Translations under genes and position numbers: made by a program
Notes under the pieces: generated by a model
What the model was told of the DNA's origin: nothing
The model's input: only the letters and a program-made list of their open reading frames with translations
The model's database searches: none
Part shown: positions 55,246 through 64,000 of the stretch, piece by piece
Numbering within the stretch: position 1 is the stretch's first letter
Layout: each line of letters begins with the position of its first letter
NCBI RefSeq assembly: GCF_002000025.1
Contig: NZ_MUZV01000014.1
Location: forward strand, 1 to 64,000
Direction: 5' to 3'
DNA: 64,000 bases
Source of the DNA: Cognaticolwellia aestuarii
Lineage (GTDB): Bacteria > Pseudomonadota > Gammaproteobacteria > Enterobacterales > Alteromonadaceae

Positions 55246-55788
55246 ATGACAGAATTTACTTTATACACAGCAGAAAACGCACCTGAAGAAGCAAAACCTT
55301 TAATGGCTGATTCAGTCGCGGCATTTGGTATGTTACCCAACTTACACGCCGTAATGGCTGAAGCACCAACATTGCTTAAAGGCTATCAAGTGCTGCATGA
55401 TTTATTTCAAAAAACATCATTCAATGCTGAAGAGCTTACCGTGGTATGGCAGTCAATTAACGTTGAACATAACTGTCACTACTGCGTACCAGCGCATAGC
55501 GCAATTGCAGCTTCTATGAATGTTGACCAAGCTATTGTTGATGCACTGGTCAACAAAACACCACTGGCGAACCCTAAATTAGAAGTGCTACGTGAAACAA
55601 CATTAGCGATGACACGCGAGCGTGGCGTTATCAGCAACGAACAAATTGAGGCGTTTTTTGCAGCAGGTTACGCTAAACAGCAATTACTTGAGATTATTGT
55701 CGGTTTATCGCAAAAAGTGATGAGTAACTACACTAATCACCTTGCTGATACTCCCGTAGATGCACCATTTAAAAAATTCATCAAATAA
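55246..55788 (+). CDS. Carboxymuconolactone decarboxylase / AhpD-like family protein
   Basis: 180 residues. The AhpD-type active-site pattern E-x-x-C-x-x-C-x-x-x-H is present in EHNCHYCVPAHS. Family members are peroxidase-like or decarboxylase proteins. GGAG before ATG 55246 supports this start over a TTG four codons upstream. It is controlled, by location, by the divergent TetR protein and its tandem operators. Confidence 0.88.
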   Translation: MTEFTLYTAENAPEEAKPLMADSVAAFGMLPNLHAVMAEAPTLLKGYQVLHDLFQKTSFNAEELTVVWQSINVEHNCHYCVPAHSAIAASMNVDQAIVDALVNKTPLANPKLEVLRETTLAMTRERGVISNEQIEAFFAAGYAKQQLLEIIVGLSQKVMSNYTNHLADTPVDAPFKKFIK

Positions 55789-55990
55789 ATATGAATTCAT
55801 CAATTATAAATATTGCTAAGCATCTCGACATTAAAGCAATTCAAAAGAGTTGAAGACAAATAATGCTACGTAAAATATATACCGCGACTTTAGCGTGAAC
55901 AACTTAATATAGAATGCAAAAGCAAGTGCAACATAGTGAGTCGCAGAGTACTTTTTTAACGAAATGATTTTATTTGAAGAGATTTTAGAA

Positions 55991-56023
55991 AGCCGCTTAA
56001 CTATCGATTAGATAATCAAGCGG
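55991..56023 (-). terminator. rnpB terminator
   Basis: On the minus strand GCCGCTTGATTA and the complementary TAGTTAAGCGGC form a long stem just after the rnpB 3' end, followed by TTTCTAAAAT. Confidence 0.75.
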
Positions 56024-56041
56024 CATCTAAAATTGGTGAGA

Positions 56042-56455
56042 TTGACGCATAAGCCGGGTTTTGTATCTCTTCCGAAGAAAAGTGACAATCATTCGTCTAG
56101 GCTATAAATCGCTCTATAGCTCAAGCAACCTACCCGGTTTCCACGCGAGCCACGCTTATACTATGCTAATTTGCATTAACCTAGTCATGAAACCCTATTT
56201 GGTCTTGCTCCGGGTGGAGTTTACCCTGCAATTACTGTTACCAGCAATCCGGTGCGCTCTTACCGCACCCTTTCAGCCTTACCTGTGAGGTTCCTAAGAA
56301 CAACCATCGGCGGTCTTCTCTCTGCTGCACTTGTCGTCGGCTCACGCCGCCCAGGCGTTACCTGGCACCCTGCTCATTGGAGCCCGGACTTTCCTCCCCC
56401 CCATCTGTCTACCCGAAGGCACAACGATGAAGCAGCGATTGTCTCGTCAACTCGG
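56042..56455 (-). ncRNA. rnpB: RNase P RNA (class A)
   Basis: The minus strand carries bacterial class A RNase P RNA hallmarks: GAGGAAAGTCCGGGCTCC in the 5' part, GGTAAGGCTGAAAGGGTGCG, GTAAACTCCACCCGGAGCAA and, near the 3' end, AACCCGGCTTAT. The ends are estimated by analogy with the E. coli RNA. Its place next to rsmI and lpoA fits gammaproteobacterial gene order. Open reading frames across it are spurious. Confidence 0.95.
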
Positions 56456-56568
56456 CGCGCATTCTACCCCAAATCAACACTAAGGTCTATTTACTAAAGG
56501 CGAAATTAAATATCGTCGACATGCATCTGCTGTTATAGTAATTTCAAAACATAAAATGGAGCGTATTT

Positions 56569-57222
56569 ATGATAGAACTTTGGCATTGCCATAATACCCG
56601 TTCACTGCGTGCCTTATGGGCTTTAAAAGAAATGCAGCTTGAATATAAACTACACTCATTGCCCTTCCCGCCGCGCTTTTTAGCAAAAGAATATTTAGCA
56701 ATTAATCCGTTAGGTACTGTGCCATTCTTAAAAGATGGTGACACTACGCTAACCGAGTCGAGTGCTATGCTGCTATATCTCGCTGAACGCTATCCCCATC
56801 ATGACTTAAGCGTACCAGTAACACACCCGGAATATGGCAATTATTTGAATTGGCTATTTACTAGTGATGCCACACTGACTTTTCCACAAACCTTAGTGTT
56901 AAGGTACAGCCAATTTGAGCAACCTGAACGCCAACAATCACAAGTGGTTAAAGACTATGCCATTTGGTTTTTAGCACGTTTGAAGCGCTTAAATGCTCAT
57001 TTAGAAAACAAAGATTATCTGATTGATGATAAATTTACCGTTGCGGATATCAGCATAGGCTATGCACTTTATTTAGGCGAGCTATTGGGTTTAGCCAAGC
57101 AGTACCAGCCACAAACACAGGCTTATTTGCAAAGGCTGAAAAACAGAGCGGGCTTTATGGCAGTTAAAGATATTGGCCAAGACATCAGTAATTACACCAT
57201 AAAGCCGGTAGCAATAAGCTAG
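56569..57222 (+). CDS. Glutathione S-transferase family protein
   Basis: 217 residues. The N-terminal thioredoxin-like half shows HNTRSLRALWALKEMQLEY and NPLGTVPFLKDGDTTLTESSA, with the cis-proline in TVPFL and the ES pair. The helical C-terminal half includes DKFTVADISIGYALYL. It would conjugate or bind glutathione; the substrate is unknown. GGAG precedes ATG 56569. It stands between rnpB and rsmI; its stop lies 3 bp before the convergent rsmI end. Confidence 0.88.
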   Translation: MIELWHCHNTRSLRALWALKEMQLEYKLHSLPFPPRFLAKEYLAINPLGTVPFLKDGDTTLTESSAMLLYLAERYPHHDLSVPVTHPEYGNYLNWLFTSDATLTFPQTLVLRYSQFEQPERQQSQVVKDYAIWFLARLKRLNAHLENKDYLIDDKFTVADISIGYALYLGELLGLAKQYQPQTQAYLQRLKNRAGFMAVKDIGQDISNYTIKPVAIS

Positions 57223-57225
57223 CTG

Positions 57226-58077
57226 TTAATCTTTCATGGCAAGTGCGTAGTCATACAGAGCATTTTTCTTCACGCCATGAATTTCAGCCGCTATGGCACA
57301 GGCCCTTTTAGGCTTCATTTCAGTTAACAGCAACTTCAATGTTGCAATAACATGAGCAGGAATGTCATTAGGGTCAACTTTTTTCCCCTCGATAATTAGT
57401 ACCATTTCACCTTTAAGCTGATTGGGATCCGCCTGTAAAAAAGCTAATAAATTTTCAGCTGTGTCAGAGTGAATAGTTTCGAATGTTTTGGTTAACTCAC
57501 GCGCCATCACCACATAGCGTTCACCGCCAAGCGTTTTTACAATATCTTCGACGGTATCAATAGCGCGACGCGGTGCATCATAAAACACTAAAGTGCGAGT
57601 TTCGTTAGCCAACTCATTTAATGTTGCTTGTCTTGCACCTGATTTTGACGGTAAAAAACCTTCAAAAGCAAAGCGGTCTGTTGGCAGTCCTGCAACAGAT
57701 AACGCAGCTATAGCAGCGCATGCGCCTGGAATTGGCGAAACACTTAAACCTTGATGACGACAATGACGTACAAGATGGAAACCCGGATCACTGATCAATG
57801 GCGTACCGGCATCTGACACTAAAGCAATACTCTTGCCTTCCTTTAATAAAGTAGCAATTTGTTCTTGGCGTTGACGTTCATTATGGTCATGCATCGACAT
57901 GGTTTTATTTTTAATAGCAAATGCTGACAACAAACGTTGAGTATGCCGAGTATCTTCGCAGGCAATAATATCAACCTGTTCGAGTATGTCTCGCGCCCGT
58001 TGACTGATGTCACCAAGGTTACCGATGGGTGTGGCAACTATATACAAGGTGCTAGGCTGAATTTGAGAATCGGACAT
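57226..58077 (-). CDS. rsmI: 16S rRNA (cytidine1402-2'-O)-methyltransferase
   Basis: 283 residues of the tetrapyrrole-methylase fold (RsmI/YraL). N-terminal LYIVATPIGNLGDISQRA, then IACEDTRHTQRLL, LVSDAGTPLISDPGFHLVR, and FEGFLPSKSGAR. It methylates C1402 of 16S rRNA. It is divergent from lpoA, as in E. coli. The ATG at 58077 is 63 bp from the lpoA start. Confidence 0.95.
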   Translation of the reverse strand: MSDSQIQPSTLYIVATPIGNLGDISQRARDILEQVDIIACEDTRHTQRLLSAFAIKNKTMSMHDHNERQRQEQIATLLKEGKSIALVSDAGTPLISDPGFHLVRHCRHQGLSVSPIPGACAAIAALSVAGLPTDRFAFEGFLPSKSGARQATLNELANETRTLVFYDAPRRAIDTVEDIVKTLGGERYVVMARELTKTFETIHSDTAENLLAFLQADPNQLKGEMVLIIEGKKVDPNDIPAHVIATLKLLLTEMKPKRACAIAAEIHGVKKNALYDYALAMKD

Positions 58078-58140
58078 TTTAAAAATACTTGTGTTGAGAC
58101 TGAAGTGGATGAAGTTTATTATAAAGCACTATTAAAAAGT

Positions 58141-60018
58141 ATGGATTTATTAACTTTGACACTCACTAAATGGTTTTCATCTCATAAAAGTGGCTTATTT
58201 GCGCTAGCAACGGTCGCTATTTTGACGAGTTGTACGACAACTCAGCCCAATAAACCAACAACGTCAGCAGTAAAAAAAACCAATGTTAGCCAAACACTTG
58301 AAACCGTGTTGACGGCAAAGCAACTTGTGGCAAATGCATCAATACAGATGTCGTCAAACGAAAATGACGCTGCGGTGACTTCGTTACTAACGGCCAGTGA
58401 GCTATATTTAACCGAAGCTAAACCACACCAAGCGCTTTGGTTAGTAAAACAACTAAATGCTTTAGCTGAAATTCCACAACAGCAATATCAATTAGCAATA
58501 ATAGAAGCGAAAAGCTTATTGGCTTTAGATAGACTGCAGAAAGCTTATCAAGCGTTGCAGAGCGCTAACGTCATCAAAGAACAGTTTCAGCTTACTCATG
58601 GCCTTGGCTATTATCAAACTCTCGCAAAAGTACAAAGTAGCAGAAATTTACCCATTGCCGCGCTTGAGGCAAATTTAAGTGCATTTGCACAAAATTCAGC
58701 GGCAAACAATGATGATATTGAACTGATTTGGCAGCAACTTTGCCAGTTGTCACCTTGGCAACATCAACAACTCGTAAAGATGTCCCCGCCGAATATTAAA
58801 GGTTGGAGCAAGCTACTCACTTTTGCCAATAAATTTGGTGATGACGACACACGCTTCAAGCGTTACTTGAGTCAATGGCAAAGAGAATTTAAAACACATC
58901 CCGCACAGCATATTGTTACCAACTTAAGTCAATATGAACCAATACTAAGTAATGAGTTTGAGCATGTTGCTGTTATTATTCCTTTGTCAGGTAAGCAAGA
59001 GCGTGCTGGTAAAGTGGCGCAACAAGGCATACTTGCAGCATACAATGCCAGTAGCGGTAAAACATTGCATTTTATTGATTCAACAACGTTGGATATGACC
59101 ACGTTACATAGCAAGCTAACCGAGCTCAATATAGACTATGTTATAGGGCCATTATTAAAAGAGAATGTGACAAGCTATTTAGCACAAACAGAAATAACAT
59201 TACCCACGTTATTACTTAATTTACCTGCTGGTATTAACTTACTACCCCACCAGGTTGCTTTATCAATGCGACCAGAAGATGAGGCAATACAAGCGGCAAC
59301 AACACTGAGCCGCCAACATTACCAGCACCCTCTTATTTTGAGCCACCAAGATAATGCCAGCCGTCGTATTGCGCAAACATTTAGCCAACAATGGCAGCAT
59401 ATTACTGGTCAAGCGCCAGAAATGGTGTTTTTTAATAACGATGCAAAAATGCAAAATCAACTGCAAGCTAGTCTTGGCGTAGACCTTAGCCAACAAAGAA
59501 CCAAAGAACTCAATAGGCGAATTAAATATTCAATTAAGAGCGAACTGCGTAACCGTCGCGATGTTGATATGATTTACGTGGTGGGTTTACCACTAGAAAC
59601 CAAATTATTAAAGCCCTATATTGACGTCAACATCAGCCCATTTGCTGATTTAATTCCGGTGTATGCTAGTTCTCGCAGCCACAGCACTAAAATAGATAAA
59701 AGTGATAATCGTGACTTATCAGGTTTGATCTTCACTGAAATGCCTTGGCAGTTAAAAAGTAAACTACAAAATAAAGCTTTAGTAGCACAAGCAAAAAAAT
59801 TATGGCCCAACCGCAGTGATAGCTTACAAACCATATTTGCCATGGGTTTTGATAGTTTAGCCTTAGTCGATAAAATTTCTGCCATGCAGAATAAAACTTA
59901 TGTCCGCCATTATGGTCAAACCGGCATATTACAACTTGGCGATGACAATATTTTGAAGCGTAGCCTAATTTGGGGTAAATATAGCCGCAGTAAGGTACAA
60001 GAAATTGCTATGGAATAA
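58141..60018 (+). CDS. lpoA: Penicillin-binding protein activator LpoA
   Basis: 625 residues. The lipobox LTSC puts the lipid on Cys31 of a signal peptide with hydrophobic core FALATVAI. The N-terminal half is TPR-like; the C-terminal half is a periplasmic-binding-protein-like domain (HVAVIIPLSGKQERAGKVAQ, YVIGPLLKENVT, IFAMGFDSLALVD). In E. coli LpoA activates PBP1a. ATG 58141 is chosen because the much longer open frame runs back over the divergent rsmI gene. Its end overlaps yraN by 14 bp. Confidence 0.92.
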   Translation: MDLLTLTLTKWFSSHKSGLFALATVAILTSCTTTQPNKPTTSAVKKTNVSQTLETVLTAKQLVANASIQMSSNENDAAVTSLLTASELYLTEAKPHQALWLVKQLNALAEIPQQQYQLAIIEAKSLLALDRLQKAYQALQSANVIKEQFQLTHGLGYYQTLAKVQSSRNLPIAALEANLSAFAQNSAANNDDIELIWQQLCQLSPWQHQQLVKMSPPNIKGWSKLLTFANKFGDDDTRFKRYLSQWQREFKTHPAQHIVTNLSQYEPILSNEFEHVAVIIPLSGKQERAGKVAQQGILAAYNASSGKTLHFIDSTTLDMTTLHSKLTELNIDYVIGPLLKENVTSYLAQTEITLPTLLLNLPAGINLLPHQVALSMRPEDEAIQAATTLSRQHYQHPLILSHQDNASRRIAQTFSQQWQHITGQAPEMVFFNNDAKMQNQLQASLGVDLSQQRTKELNRRIKYSIKSELRNRRDVDMIYVVGLPLETKLLKPYIDVNISPFADLIPVYASSRSHSTKIDKSDNRDLSGLIFTEMPWQLKSKLQNKALVAQAKKLWPNRSDSLQTIFAMGFDSLALVDKISAMQNKTYVRHYGQTGILQLGDDNILKRSLIWGKYSRSKVQEIAME

Positions 60019-60379
60019 TAAAGCCAGTACGGTCACCACAGGTAAAAATAGTGAGCAACTAGCCGCCCACTATTTAGCCCAGCAGGGGTTATTATTACAA
60101 ATCTGTAATTTTCAAAACCGCGCTGGTGAAATTGATTTAATTATGACCGAGCATGACACTTGGGTATTTGTTGAAGTGAAATATCGCAAAAATTCACACT
60201 TTGGTGGTGCTTTAGCAGCCGTATCGGTAAAAAAACAGCAAAAAATTAAACAATGTGCAGCATTTTACCTGCAACAAGCAGGATTAAATGAATATAATAC
60301 CCCCTGCCGATTCGATGTTATCGCCATGCAGGGTGATATTAATAACCCAGAAATTACTTGGCTTAAAAATGCCTTTTAA
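60005..60379 (+). CDS. yraN: YraN/UPF0102 family nuclease-like protein
   Basis: 124 residues. The restriction-endonuclease-like core is seen in FQNRAGEIDLIM (E-x-D) and VFVEVKYRK (E-x-K). It starts at TTG 60005, overlapping lpoA by 14 bp; no in-frame ATG would keep the N-terminal helix. Function unresolved; Holliday-junction resolvase similarity is known. In the conserved cluster lpoA-yraN-diaA-dolP. Confidence 0.88.
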   Translation: MLWNNKASTVTTGKNSEQLAAHYLAQQGLLLQICNFQNRAGEIDLIMTEHDTWVFVEVKYRKNSHFGGALAAVSVKKQQKIKQCAAFYLQQAGLNEYNTPCRFDVIAMQGDINNPEITWLKNAF

Positions 60380-60399
60380 TCAATGCCTTTAAGAAATAA

Positions 60400-61011
<612 letters not shown>

Positions 61012-61012
61012 T

Positions 61013-61585
61013 ATGTCGATAAAATCAATTATCAGCACACTTGCTTTAGCCGCCCTACTGCAAGGCTGTGTCGCAGCGGCTGTTGTTGGTGTGGTCGGTG
61101 GTGCTAGTGTCGCTGCCGATAACCGCTCTTTGGGTAACCAAATAGACGATCAGAAAATTGAACTCGATGCCCATGCCAAAATAGCTAAAAGCGAAGCTTT
61201 GGATAACAATACTAATTTGCACATTATTAGCGTTAATGGCAGCGTGTTAGTTATTGGGCAAGCACCAAACAGTTATTTACGCGACCAGGCGATAAAAGCG
61301 ATCAATGAAGTACATGGCATTAACCAATTGCATAACCAAATTCGTGTCAGTAATACGACATCTTTCACCACAAAAACTAATGACATTTGGTTAACTTCAA
61401 AAGTAAAAGCCGCCTTATTTGGTAACGATGAACTCGATGCGACCAATATTAAAGTTGTGACAGAGAATGGCGAAGTATTTTTAATGGGCTTAGTAACAAA
61501 AGCACAGGCTGATATTGCAGTAGATATTACACGAAATGTTGGCGGGGTTAATCGCGTATTTAAAATTTTTGAATATGTAGAATAA
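61013..61585 (+). CDS. dolP: BON-domain outer membrane lipoprotein DolP
   Basis: 190 residues. Lipobox LQGC after a short hydrophobic segment. Two BON domains (about 45-115 and 120-188), including HIISVNGSVLVIGQAPN and NIKVVTENGEVFLMGLVTKA. DolP (YraP) maintains outer membrane integrity. GAGGG precedes ATG 61013, within the end of diaA. A strong terminator follows. Confidence 0.93.
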   Translation: MSIKSIISTLALAALLQGCVAAAVVGVVGGASVAADNRSLGNQIDDQKIELDAHAKIAKSEALDNNTNLHIISVNGSVLVIGQAPNSYLRDQAIKAINEVHGINQLHNQIRVSNTTSFTTKTNDIWLTSKVKAALFGNDELDATNIKVVTENGEVFLMGLVTKAQADIAVDITRNVGGVNRVFKIFEYVE

Positions 61586-61617
61586 CCGGTTTTATACCGC
61601 ATTAACTTGACCATTAT

Positions 61618-61650
61618 AAAAAAAGCAAATCATTGGATTTGCTTTTTTTT
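61618..61650 (+). terminator. Terminator after dolP
   Basis: AAAAAAGCAAATC and GATTTGCTTTTTTT form a stem with an ATTG loop followed by a T-run; the leading A-run would also let it act on the opposite strand for mrcB. Confidence 0.88.
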
Positions 61651-61771
61651 ACATCATCAGTTTTTTACATCACCAATTTTTTAATGTTAAAAACTAACGC
61701 CAGCACTCCCCTCTTAACCTAATAGCTTAAATAAAAGCTCTAGCTACGCTCATTGCACGAAGTGCGGGAAG

Positions 61772-64000
61772 TTAGTCACTAAAGAGCCTTTCAAGCCAAG
61801 ACTTTTTCTTCTGCTGATGTGGGTCTTGTTCACACTCAGTTTCATAAATCAAACCTGTAGTCACCGCTGGTAGTAATTGCGAATTATCGCAGGCTTCTTG
61901 CACAGCTCGGCCACTTTTATTATCAAAGCGTACTAACTCTACACTGGCTGGCATAGTGACTTGTCGACTTTGCGTGTTAATTTTATTCATAAAATCAGCA
62001 AATAATACCAGTGCACCGCTACTACCGGTTAATTTTGTGGGTTTGTTATCATCTCGACCTAACCAAGCAGTTACTAAGGTATTATTATCATAGCCAACAA
62101 ACCAGCTGTCTCTTTGATCATTAGTCGTGCCAGTTTTTCCTGCAACATCAATACCTTTAAGACGCCAAGTTAACGAGCGAGCGGTACCTGATGTTGTCAC
62201 TTTATGTAATGCAAAATCGAGCAAGTAAGCCGCCTGGGTAGAAATAATTTGCTGCTCTCCCTCTTGAAATTGCCATAAAGTTTCACCACGCGCACTCACT
62301 ATGTGCGCTATTGCATGTGGTTTTTCAGCAACACCATGATTAGCAATCGGCATATAAAGTTGGCTTATTTGTAGCGGCGACATATTTAAGGCCCCCAACA
62401 ACATAGAAGGGCGAGTTACAATATCGTCTTGATAACCCAATAAGTGTATCGCTTGTGCAACCTTGTCTAAGCCCAATGTCATTCCGAGGTTTACCGTCGG
62501 CACATTAAGGCTTGAAACTAACGCGTCAATTAAATGCACTTGGCCACGATATTTACCATCATAATTTTTAGGCTGCCATGCTTGCCCGCCTCCATTAGCC
62601 AGTGTGATCGCTTTGTCTTCAATAATACTGGCTAAATTAAAGCGCTGATAACGCTCCAACGCGGCAAGAAATACCGCAGGCTTAATTAAAGAGCCAACAG
62701 GTCGTTGAGCATGTAGCGCTCGGTTAAATCCTGCATAGCCAGCTTCTTTACCACCTGCTAATGCTCGAATACCACCTGACTTTACATCTGAGATCACCAT
62801 AGCAACCTGCAATTCAGAGCCTGACTTTTCTTCTAAACTCGGTAATTGCTGATCAATACTAGCTTGCAAGGCTAACTGTTGATTAATAGAGAATCGGGTA
62901 AATACTCGCACACCTGATTGTTGCTGGTATTCTGATAAATGTCGTGATAATTCGGCTTTAACTAATTGGAGATAAGCCGGAAACTTTTGCTGCTGTACTC
63001 GACGTTTTTTTCTGATCGATAAAGGCGACTCTACTGCCTGTTCAAACTCTTGCCGAGAAATGATTTCTTCTTGATACATTAAGCGCAAAACCAGATCACG
63101 TCGTTTAATGGTACGCTCAGGAAAACGCCAAGGGTCATAGTAACTCGGGCCCTTAACTTGGCCAATAATCATTGCCATTTGTTCAGAGTTAAGTGATTGG
63201 ATAGACTTACCAAAGTAGAAATCTGCCGCTAAGCCAAAGCCATAAATACCATTCGCATAATGTTGCCCTAGGTACACTTCATTAATATAGGCCTCTAACA
63301 GCTGATCTTTACTGTATCGATACTCCAAAATGAGCGCCATGATAGCTTCATTTGCTTTACGCCATAAGGTTTTATCTCTGGTTAAGAACATATTTTTAAC
63401 CAGTTGCTGCGTTAAGGTGCTACCACCTTGCACCGTCCGACCTGCTCTTAAATTCTGGTAAAGTGCCCGTAAAATACCGAAGGGAGAAACACCATAATGA
63501 AAATAAAAATCTCGATCTTCGATAAGTAATAAGGTATCCAACAACTTTTCCGGCACGGTTTGTAAAGACACTAACACGCGATCTTCTTTGCTTTCAGGTA
63601 GAATTCTATCCAATAGCAACGGCTCTAACCGTAACTGCGCAACATGTTCATTACCGCGATATAAAGCACGCACTTTACCGTTAGCAAGGTCAATAGTAAT
63701 TTTTTGCGCGGCTTCAATACCATCACCAAAATCAAAAGCACGGCGATAAATAATTGCGCGACTTGTGGATAAAGCAAACTCACCGGGGCGTTGAGCATCG
63801 GTTACTTTTTTATAACGATTGGCGATTAAAGCTTGTTTTAAATTACTCAGTGATAACTGGCTACCAATAGTATATTCTTCAATAGCACCGTACACCTGCA
63901 CAGGTACTTGCCAGCGTTGCCCCTCAAACTTATCACGCACCTTACCATCAAGATAAATACTGTAAATAAACAAGATAAAGGTTAATAAAACGGTTATTTT
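61772..64000 (-). CDS. mrcB: Penicillin-binding protein 1b (partial, N-terminus outside window)
   Basis: About 742 residues are visible; the frame is open to the right edge and reads through the transmembrane anchor (KITVLLTFILFIYSIYLD). The UB2H regulatory region is followed by the glycosyltransferase (LLIEDRDFYFHYGVSPFG, GGSTLTQQLVKNM, YINEVYLGQ) and the transpeptidase (RPVGSLIKP as SxxK, SLN in SSLNVPTVNLG, KTGTT). It polymerises and crosslinks peptidoglycan and normally depends on LpoB, not the LpoA encoded nearby. The C-terminus is SWLERLFSD. Confidence 0.93.
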   Translation of the reverse strand, partial: KITVLLTFILFIYSIYLDGKVRDKFEGQRWQVPVQVYGAIEEYTIGSQLSLSNLKQALIANRYKKVTDAQRPGEFALSTSRAIIYRRAFDFGDGIEAAQKITIDLANGKVRALYRGNEHVAQLRLEPLLLDRILPESKEDRVLVSLQTVPEKLLDTLLLIEDRDFYFHYGVSPFGILRALYQNLRAGRTVQGGSTLTQQLVKNMFLTRDKTLWRKANEAIMALILEYRYSKDQLLEAYINEVYLGQHYANGIYGFGLAADFYFGKSIQSLNSEQMAMIIGQVKGPSYYDPWRFPERTIKRRDLVLRLMYQEEIISRQEFEQAVESPLSIRKKRRVQQQKFPAYLQLVKAELSRHLSEYQQQSGVRVFTRFSINQQLALQASIDQQLPSLEEKSGSELQVAMVISDVKSGGIRALAGGKEAGYAGFNRALHAQRPVGSLIKPAVFLAALERYQRFNLASIIEDKAITLANGGGQAWQPKNYDGKYRGQVHLIDALVSSLNVPTVNLGMTLGLDKVAQAIHLLGYQDDIVTRPSMLLGALNMSPLQISQLYMPIANHGVAEKPHAIAHIVSARGETLWQFQEGEQQIISTQAAYLLDFALHKVTTSGTARSLTWRLKGIDVAGKTGTTNDQRDSWFVGYDNNTLVTAWLGRDDNKPTKLTGSSGALVLFADFMNKINTQSRQVTMPASVELVRFDNKSGRAVQEACDNSQLLPAVTTGLIYETECEQDPHQQKKKSWLERLFSD

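Noticed and set aside
56061-56497. Open frames across the rnpB region
   Set aside because: The sequence is class A RNase P RNA on the minus strand; these frames are incidental.

Overview
The window looks like chromosome of a marine gammaproteobacterium of the order Alteromonadales, most likely the Colwelliaceae (Colwellia/Thalassotalea type). This is inference from low GC, gamma-type gene neighbourhoods (rnpB, rsmI, lpoA, yraN, diaA, dolP), a type B PutA and attC-like recombination sites. No rRNA, tRNA or CRISPR array was recognised.

Layout. (1) 1-970: truncated, tandemly duplicated pieces of a REP-associated tyrosine transposase. (2) 1001-4002: six attC sites separating six cassette genes, all on the minus strand, with no integron integrase in the window. 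(3) 4368-18409: a cobalamin salvage and late-assembly locus (cobO, histidine phosphatase, cbiB, cobD, btuB plus a propeller-like lipoprotein, cobT-cobS-cobU-cobQ, cobC, a cobalamin-binding protein). Two cobalamin riboswitches sit in front of btuB (plus strand) and cobT (minus strand). (4) 18411-24026: a giant hybrid histidine kinase with an N-terminal NMT1/THI5-type binding domain, one base behind the cobalamin-binding protein gene. (5) 24155-29552: small accessory genes, a CAP-domain protein, a long RluA-type pseudouridine synthase and degenerate attC-like half sites. (6) 29553-30662: a diguanylate cyclase. (7) 30715-41072: a copper block with a decayed cupredoxin gene, copA, a MerR regulator with a textbook operator, cusA-cusB-cusC, a DUF411 lipoprotein and a Met/His/Cys-rich small protein. 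(8) 41458-46797: two unknown small proteins, a Ser/Thr kinase with TPRs and an FHA/winged-helix regulator. (9) 47312-55788: putA, a 266-bp inverted-repeat element, a GFA-family protein, an Nramp-like transporter, two TetR regulators and a carboxymuconolactone decarboxylase-family protein. (10) 56042-64000: rnpB, a GST and the conserved rsmI / lpoA-yraN-diaA-dolP cluster, ending in a partial mrcB whose N-terminus lies beyond the right edge.

How the genes work together. The B12 locus would import corrinoids through BtuB, adenosylate them (CobO), amidate and attach the aminopropanol arm (CobQ, CobD, CbiB) and assemble the lower nucleotide loop (CobU, CobT, CobS, CobC). Corrin-ring genes and BtuCD are not here. 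The lipoprotein translated directly behind btuB has recurring propeller-like strands and is a candidate functional analogue of the Bacteroidetes surface B12-capture protein BtuG. The copper block pairs cytosolic export (CopA) with periplasmic export (CusCBA), and shows decay of two copper-binding modules: the cupredoxin gene and the CusF-like domain of CusB. The kinase/FHA pair resembles a phosphorylation-gated transcription switch.

The least explained parts are the BtuB-lipoprotein pair, the cobalamin-binding-protein/hybrid-kinase pair, the kinase/FHA locus with its unknown neighbours, and the attC-like relics outside the array.
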